DNA of 64,000 nt. It comes from Botryotinia globosa (lineage: Eukaryota; Ascomycota; Leotiomycetes; Helotiales; Sclerotiniaceae). Position 1 is the stretch's first letter. Each line of letters opens with the position of its first letter. Of this stretch, positions 58,286 to 64,000 are shown one piece after another. The stretch is taken from the NCBI GenBank assembly GCA_014898425.1, contig RCSZ01000007.1, forward strand, positions 496,001 to 560,000, written 5' to 3'. The notes beneath the pieces are model-generated. The model was not told the origin of the DNA. It searched no databases and was given only the letters and a program-made list of their open reading frames with translations. A program made the translations under genes and the position numbers.

Positions 58286-60055
58286 CTATGCAATACTCAT
58301 GGCGGATAAAGCCTCATATGAAATCAAGCCATCGTCAATAGCATCCTCCAGAACATTCCTTACTACCTCAGGTTGCAACTTGACACGTCTCAATAACCTA
58401 TCTTGCTCTCCATACAAACTCATAGCCAGAGCTTCCTTGACTTCAGCTTCCTCCAACTCCTTCCTCAACCCCTCAACTTTCGCAAAATTTCCAGCGCCAC
58501 GATAGAATTTCTCAGCATTCTTGGTTAAAACTGTCCCATTCTTGGAAGCAACCTCGTAGTTACTAGGTGGCTGTCCTAACTGAAATCTCAGAAGGTCGAC
58601 ATCACCCCGTAAAATATGAATCTTTGGTAAATTTTCGGCCGAAGGAAGTTTTGAAGCTTTCGTCAAATTGTCGAGTGCTGCCGTTAATACCTTCCATCGT
58701 GATGCTGATGCTTCGGGCAATTGAGCTGCTTCGTGATTCAGACGAAGAGAAGAATTATATGAGATGAAAGCTTCCGCTTTACCACAAAGTCCCTCGGGAT
58801 GATCGTCGAGGCTCAAAGATGCGTAAGCATCGTTTAAGGCTCGTTCGTATGTAGCGATGTCAATTCGTTGGAATCTGAAATTGGCATCGGCGAGAGCGGC
58901 AATAAAGTTAGACTTTGCAAGACCAGCTTCTTGCTGTCGGTCTACCGTGCCTTCGAGGTAGGCTTGTAGTTTTTGACCAATCAATGTCGTTGAATACTCT
59001 TCAATCCATGCTAGACCTCGACCAGCATCGACGTTCACCAGTCCACACAGTATTGCGAGTGTTTGAAGCTGAGCTACTACTGTGTCTAGCAAAGTTTCAA
59101 GAGTTACTGGCTCAACAATACTCGCCCATCGATCATCTTGTGGGGGCTGAGAATTAGAATCAGATAATGGAACTCCACCTTCTTCCATGTCTGGATCATC
59201 ATCTGATGTGGGTACAGATGCAGCTTGGGGTTGTGATTCAGTGTATTGGTACTCCTGTAACGCCAAACACCTTTGAAAGAGCTCAATAGCTTCCTCCAGC
59301 AAAGTTAATAAGTTGTTATCATTACCCACATTTCTCGTTTCTGATGTTACTTCCGCAATACTGGTAAGAACCTGGGCGGTGTTGCTGATGTCGTTAGCCG
59401 TGAAAAGCACCCAAGGAATTTGTGTACTACATACAATAGGATATCTGCATTGTCCTGCTTTAAACTCAATGCAAATCGACTGGCTTCTAGAGCAGCTGAT
59501 AGAAGGTCCAAAAGAGTTCCTGGTAGTTGTGCTCTCAGCTTTGGATACTGTGTGAGCTCATACAAGACTCGGGCTCTGTAGAATGTGAGCCCATCGTCGA
59601 CACGAGAATCCCAGGACAGAAAGAACTCACCTGTTGTAAGCAAGATCGAAGGAATTTGGAAACTTTTTCAATGCTTCTTCATAATTGTCGATTGCTCTGA
59701 CAAAGAATCTTGTTGACTATTGTGATTCATTCTTTTCTTTAGATCCCGTTGAAGACATGAGTAGAAGTGGTTGATGGAAGCCTTACCTTTACAGCATCAC
59801 CACCCCTCCACTTCTCCCCTGCTTCTTCGAAATCCACACCAGCTATGACATGTCTTATTAGCTTCCGTGGCCACCTTCAGGCGTACGAATTAAACCATGA
59901 CTTACCGGCAAGATATTCATCAGCAGTTGCTGGGATCTGCAGAAGTTACATTGCATTCCATACATTCATTGATTTTTGAATCATCTATGAAAACTTACCA
60001 GTGGTGTATGCTTGGACTTTTTCTTGGTATCTTTTAAAAATAGTTTCTTGGGCAT
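58286..60055 (-). CDS. TPR-repeat protein (possible Acl4-like chaperone)
   Basis: Six exons on the minus strand (60055-59999, 59936-59906, 59842-59787, 59716-59631, 59575-59435, 59384-58286) give 489 residues with every phase matching. The start is MPKKLFLKDTKKKSKHTPL, a basic leader. Helical repeats follow: YLAAGVDFEEAGEKWRGGDA, FFVRAIDNYEEALKKFPNSF and AYNRARVLYELTQYPKL. Then comes DNADILFNTAQVLTSIAE, formed by the last splice. An acidic loop rich in Asp, Gln and Pro and further TPR-like helices complete it. TPR proteins of this length include Acl4, the dedicated chaperone of ribosomal protein L4, but that identity is only a suggestion; TPR character is certain. A 13-base minisatellite lies right upstream of the ATG. 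Confidence 0.8.
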
Positions 60056-60067
60056 TGTGGAAGGAAT

Positions 60068-60168
60068 GGAAGGTTTGGTTGGAAGGTTTGGTTGGAAGGT
60101 TTGGTTGGAAGGTTTGGTTGGAAGGTTTGGTTGGAAGGTTTGGTTGGAAGGTTTGGTTGGTAGGTTTG
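60068..60168. repeat. 13-base minisatellite (GGAAGGTTTGGTT)n in a gene leader
   Basis: About eight near-perfect head-to-tail copies of a 13-base unit begin about 13 bases upstream of the TPR gene's ATG, so they should be in its 5' leader or core promoter. On the coding strand the unit is pyrimidine-rich (AACCAAACCTTCC). A separate 10-base repeat, GCCACCCAAT in three copies, lies at about 60284-60312. Confidence 0.9.
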
Positions 60169-60179
60169 AAGGTGGAAAT

Positions 60180-61151
60180 AGAATTTGAACTTTCAATGTG
60201 ATTGTAACTTGTTACCCAGGTAGGTATTAGTGTGTAATTAATGTGGTGGGGTAAGGTTAAGGGAATTAATTTATTGCTTACCTGCCACCCAATGCCACCC
60301 AATGCCACCCAATACGACGGCGTTCTTTTTCATCTCGAATATATCGTGGGTGTCACGTGCAAAGGGAAGAAAGATATGTATGTATAGGTGCTAGGTAGAC
60401 ATTCCTTGGTACCTTCTTCTTCTATCTATTCTACATCAGCCAAAAGCAATCTCTATAAATCCCTACCCTCCACAAGACAAGGTAAATCAATCTTCATTGA
60501 TATTCGTGGAACTTTAATAAAAGCTGACGGGACTGTATGATCAGGTCAAATCGATCCTCCAGAAATTCATTCCGTCGAACCACAAATCAGAGATTGAGTT
60601 GATAATCACCCAAGCAACTTGATCCCACCTACCAACCAGTCTTTTTGACTGGAAAAGGAAATTCGAAATTCACATCTCCGTTTCTTTCTAATTTCACCTG
60701 CAATTCTGCAACTGATTGCTGCAATCTCTTGTCAGTGCGTTGCCGTTTTTAGAAGCCTTTTGACTGAGCTTGATCCACCTTCGAGAAGGGGTCCCTGGAA
60801 TTTCCTCAAAGACTTTCCTAATAACACTCTTTCACTCCCGTTTGAAGTTAACTACACTACTCCCTACCCTTCCAACTTCCAATTCCCTTTTCCTCGTGGC
60901 ACCCAGGCCGTGACCCACTTGAATACCTGCTGCTACTACAAGAGCCGAAGACGTGGATCAACGCCATCACTTCCAAGTTCCAGACCAGAATAGCCCGAGA
61001 TAGCCCTTACCCTTTCACTCCCTCGAGCCACTCTGCGATTCGATCATATAACGGTGCTTATTAGGGACCACATCATACTACAAGAGGAAACCCTTGATTT
61101 AGTCTGTCGTCAAATCTCATCCCGTGTCAATCTGAAACGAATATCGCAAAG
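60180..61151. other. Divergent intergenic region
   Basis: Between the TPR gene and the small conserved gene. The frame at 60760-60993 has no domain. CACGTG-like core GTCACGTGCA occurs near 60351-60360. No gene is supported. Confidence 0.4.
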
Positions 61152-61673
61152 ATGGTTGCTTCCTTAGATTCTGCCCGTCCTATCATGGCACCAAGTGTAT
61201 GTTTATTTCCTTCACTCTCCCTTCTTCATCCTGCACAAACTTCCCGTCGATTCATCGTCGTTTATATTCCAGCATAAATTACCTCCACAAATAATCATCG
61301 ATCATCGCTGACAATTATGCCTTCCACAAAGGTCTCCTCCAAAAGCAATCGCTTCAGTACGTACAGCCAAGCCATCTCTATCGAAACCACCGATTCTGCC
61401 CGAGAAGAAATCACCGCTATTGAAGAAGGTTTCGACAAGTTGCACAACAAGAAGTTGGAGAGTCAACGTTGTGACCTGACGACCGAGAAGAGAGACAATA
61501 TGGGCAAGCTGGCATTGGGAGCCAAGTTGGAGAGGGCATTGGGTCGACGAATGGGTAGTCAGGATGCCGTTATGCGAAAGAAGTCACCTTCACAATCATC
61601 TGCCGAATCACCTACACTGTCAATGAACGAGAAGACCGGTCTCTCCGAGAGTGAAAAGGAGAATGCCGCATAA
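61152..61673 (+). CDS. Small conserved fungal protein of unknown function
   Basis: Exon 1 (61152-61196) encodes MVASLDSARPIMAPS. A 135-base intron (GTATGTTT ... CGCTGACA branch ... CACAAAG, phase 0) follows. Exon 2 (61332-61673) starts VSSKSNRFSTYSQAISIETT. The product has 128 residues. An ATG within the intron would add five residues in frame, so an alternative start from an unspliced or second transcript is possible. The middle is helical and charged (AIEEGFDKLHNKKLESQRCD), and the tail is Ser/Glu-rich. No domain is recognised, yet spacing and composition favour a real gene. Confidence 0.7.
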
Positions 61674-62552
61674 TGGATGGTGGATGTTGGATGTTGAATC
61701 GGGGGACGATATGGCTACTACTTTAGGAGGACGACTATTTTGTGTGACGGATTTTCACTCGGGACAATTATGGGCATCGATTGGCGTTCCGTTCATGTTT
61801 TGTCTTTTACGTCACCTGAAGCCTAGCTGTTATACCATTTCATTTGATGGGGGTCGACAACTGTTTTCAAAGCTCTTATACCACGCCAGCGCACGCATTA
61901 GCGAGAGATGATGTTTTTAAATTGGCATACAACTTGCTCATTAATAGAACAAGTAGACATAAGGAGTCTAAGGATGCAATTATAACTTGAATGCTTCCTA
62001 CATATGTTTTCTGTGAAAAAATAGACCTGAGAAAAGTGATACTCCAGTTCGTGTCAGATTGAGATGAACCAAGGATTAAAAGGGCGAATGATAGGTTTGG
62101 GCACGATTTCAGGATTTTGAATTGTTGAATGTTCATTTTCATTTAGAAGAATGAAATAATCACGATATCAGAGATACTACATCTTGACTGGACTCATAGC
62201 CTTGCAGCCTAGGCCAACAGCTATATATGTGAACTTTCTTCGAATATTAATAGTAATGTGTTGAATCTGATTCAAGAGAATACTTCATAGCTTGCAATTA
62301 GCTTATAATATTCTTTTACAGGTGTTTATTCTCTCGGATTTGAATAATCCCCTTTCCTTTCTTGTCTGAACTTTTATGATAGATAGCATCGTATTGCCAA
62401 AAACGATATCATCACGTGACATAAAGCTTAATCAATTTATGCGTCTCTCTCAACGCGACCGCGACCTTGACCTTGATTGTCAAATTGTCCTGTCCTTGAG
62501 AAAAATCGATCCTCACGAAAAGCAACAGCTAACCACCACCCAAACTCAAAAT
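61674..62552. other. Intergenic region
   Basis: 3' flank of the small gene and promoter of pob3. Frames at 61651-61911 and 61876-62142 lack domains. ATCACGTGAC at about 62411-62420 is a palindromic E-box-like site (CACGTG) about 135 bases upstream of the pob3 start. Confidence 0.45.
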
Positions 62553-64000
62553 ATGGCTATGTAAGTTTATCTCCCTGTAAATACGAATTGGAATCAATTG
62601 CGATTCTAGTATAAAGCAAAAAAAAAAATTGAAAGTTGTTGAAGCCAAAGACGATGCATTCAGATGTGGTTGCTAACATTATTGAACTCACCAGGGAGAG
62701 TTTCGAAAACATCTTCCTTGATCTCTCGAAAGAGTCAGGTCGATGCAGATTCGCTGAAACTGGATTCGGATGGAAACCATCGAGCGGCGGAGATACATTT
62801 ACACTTGAGAGCAGTAATATTGCAGGCGCGCAATGGAGCAAGGCAGCGAAAGGTTTTGAGGTGAAGCTTTTGTTGCGCAATGGTGATATCTGTCAACTTG
62901 ATGGTTTCCTACAAGATGTCAGTATACTACACATCCTTCACTTGGCGCATTCTTTCTGATACAGTATAGGACTTTGAGCGATTAAGTAAAGTTTTCAAAA
63001 ATTGGTACAGCACGAATTTGGAGCACAAGGAGCACGCTCTAAGAGGGTGGAATTGGGGTAAAGGCGAATTTGGAAAGTCGGAATTGGTTTTCAACGTTCA
63101 AAACAGACCCGCATTCGAAATTCCATACACCGAGATCTCAAACACAAATTTGGCAGGCAAGAATGAAGTTGCGGTCGAGTTCACTCCTGCAAATGCTGAT
63201 GATACGGGCACAAATGGAGCTTTGGGTGGTGCGCGTGCCAAGGGAAAGAAATCGGGTGCCGGAAAAGATCAACTTGTTGAGATGAGATTCTATATTCCTG
63301 GTGTTGCGTCAAAGAAAGGAGCTCGTGAAGGAGAGGAGGATTCTGGAGATGAAGCTGATGGAGAGGAGACCAATGCTTCTACCATATTTTATGACACTTT
63401 AATGGAGAAGGCTGAAATTGGTGATGTTGCTGGAGATACTGTCGCCACTTTTTTGGATGTCTTACATCTTACACCAAGGTATGTCGTATTTTTATTTTGG
63501 GGTATTAAGCTAATCATTCGCAGAGGGCGTTTCGATATCGATATGTACGAAAACTCCTTTCGATTACGTGGTAAAACATACGATTACAAGATTCAATACG
63601 ACAATATCAAGAAATTCATGGTTCTACCAAAGCCTGATGAATTACATTTTATGATTTGTATCGGATTGGATCCACCCTTACGTCAAGGTCAAACCAGATA
63701 TCCTTTCTTGGTTATGCAATTCAAGAAGGATGAAGAAGTTACCATTGATTTGAATATGACTGAGGATGTAATGAAAGACAAATACGCAGGAAAGTTGAGT
63801 ATCCATTATGAACAACCATTACATGAAGTTGTCACACAAGTATTCCGTGGTCTTGCCGGAAAGAAGATTAATCAACCAGCCAAGGATTTCTTGAGGTAAG
63901 TTATTTTTCCAATATTTGTCTCGATGCTTTGCTAACATTATTAGTCATCACTCACAATATGGTATCAAATGTTCTATCAAAGCTAGTGAAGGTTTCCTTT
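62553..64000 (+). CDS. pob3: FACT complex subunit Pob3 (SSRP1), 3' end outside window
   Basis: Exons 62553-62560, 62695-62917, 62970-63478, 63524-63895 and 63945 onward. The first exon is only 8 bases (ATG GCT AT) and the 134-base intron 1 restores MAMESFENIF. Sequence follows Pob3/SSRP1: N-terminal domain FENIFLDLSKESGRCRFAE and WSKAAKGFEVKLLLRNGD, then dimerisation region NWYSTNLEHKEHALRGWNWG. The acidic EEDSGDEADGEE insert comes next, then the first PH-like domain with LHLTPRGRFDIDMYENSFRL and DNIKKFMVLPKPDELHFMIC. FACT (Spt16-Pob3) moves and rebuilds nucleosomes during transcription and replication in the nucleus. The window ends in the second PH-like region. Confidence 0.96.

Noticed and set aside
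1..64000. tRNA, rRNA or snoRNA genes
   Set aside because: I looked for A-box/B-box (GGTTCGAATCC-like) and conserved rRNA segments on both strands and saw none that hold; a covariance-model scan would be decisive.

Overview
The window is nuclear DNA of a filamentous ascomycete. The genes have introns of about 45-135 bases with GTAAGT/GTATGT-like donors, CTAAC/CTGAC branch sites and TAG/CAG acceptors. They encode typical fungal families: PTH11-like rhodopsin-fold receptor, UstYa-type protein, Pho85 kinase, FACT subunit Pob3 and others. The mosaic of gene-rich DNA and very AT-rich blocks carrying RIP-like decay, plus the look of several proteins, suggests a leotiomycete of the Botrytis/Sclerotinia kind. 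That assignment is inference from memory of protein families, not a search.

Positions 1-20,000 are mostly accessory DNA. They hold a decayed LINE (1-1969), a MITE (4093-4600), a PD-(D/E)XK-like pseudogene (6595-7485), a Harbinger-like MITE (7694-8053), and an F-box gene (8113-13268, minus) split by a 3.2-kb AT-rich insert between 7-base direct repeats. A foldback element, RIP-diverged duplications, microsatellites and a broken large membrane-anchored gene (17659-19904) follow.

Positions 21,000-34,100 hold a serine/threonine-rich single-pass membrane protein and then a compact set resembling a fungal RiPP (dikaritin-type) cluster: a PTH11-like receptor, a SAM methyltransferase, a small secreted protein with dibasic Kex2-like sites (82 codons, GC-AG intron), a UstYa-family protein with both HxxHC motifs, an MFS exporter and a secreted But2-like protein. 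Three perfect 20-base repeats centred on the palindrome GTAGCTAC lie between the UstYa and MFS genes. This set is the best candidate for an undescribed system, but the precursor role is unproven.

Positions 36,000-64,000 are mainly conserved core genes: Pho85-type CDK, a septin-type GTPase with a C-terminal membrane segment, a secreted His/Lys-rich repeat protein, a short-chain dehydrogenase, an acidic disordered protein, a 1,772-residue protein with CCHC knuckles and RanBP2-like zinc fingers, an NTF2-RRM protein of the G3BP/Bre5 type, a TPR protein, a small conserved protein and the 5' part of pob3. A Tc1/mariner-like MITE (54165-54521) and several minisatellites sit between them.

Exon boundaries were set by hand from splice signals and frame continuity; no alignment, RNA data or search was available.
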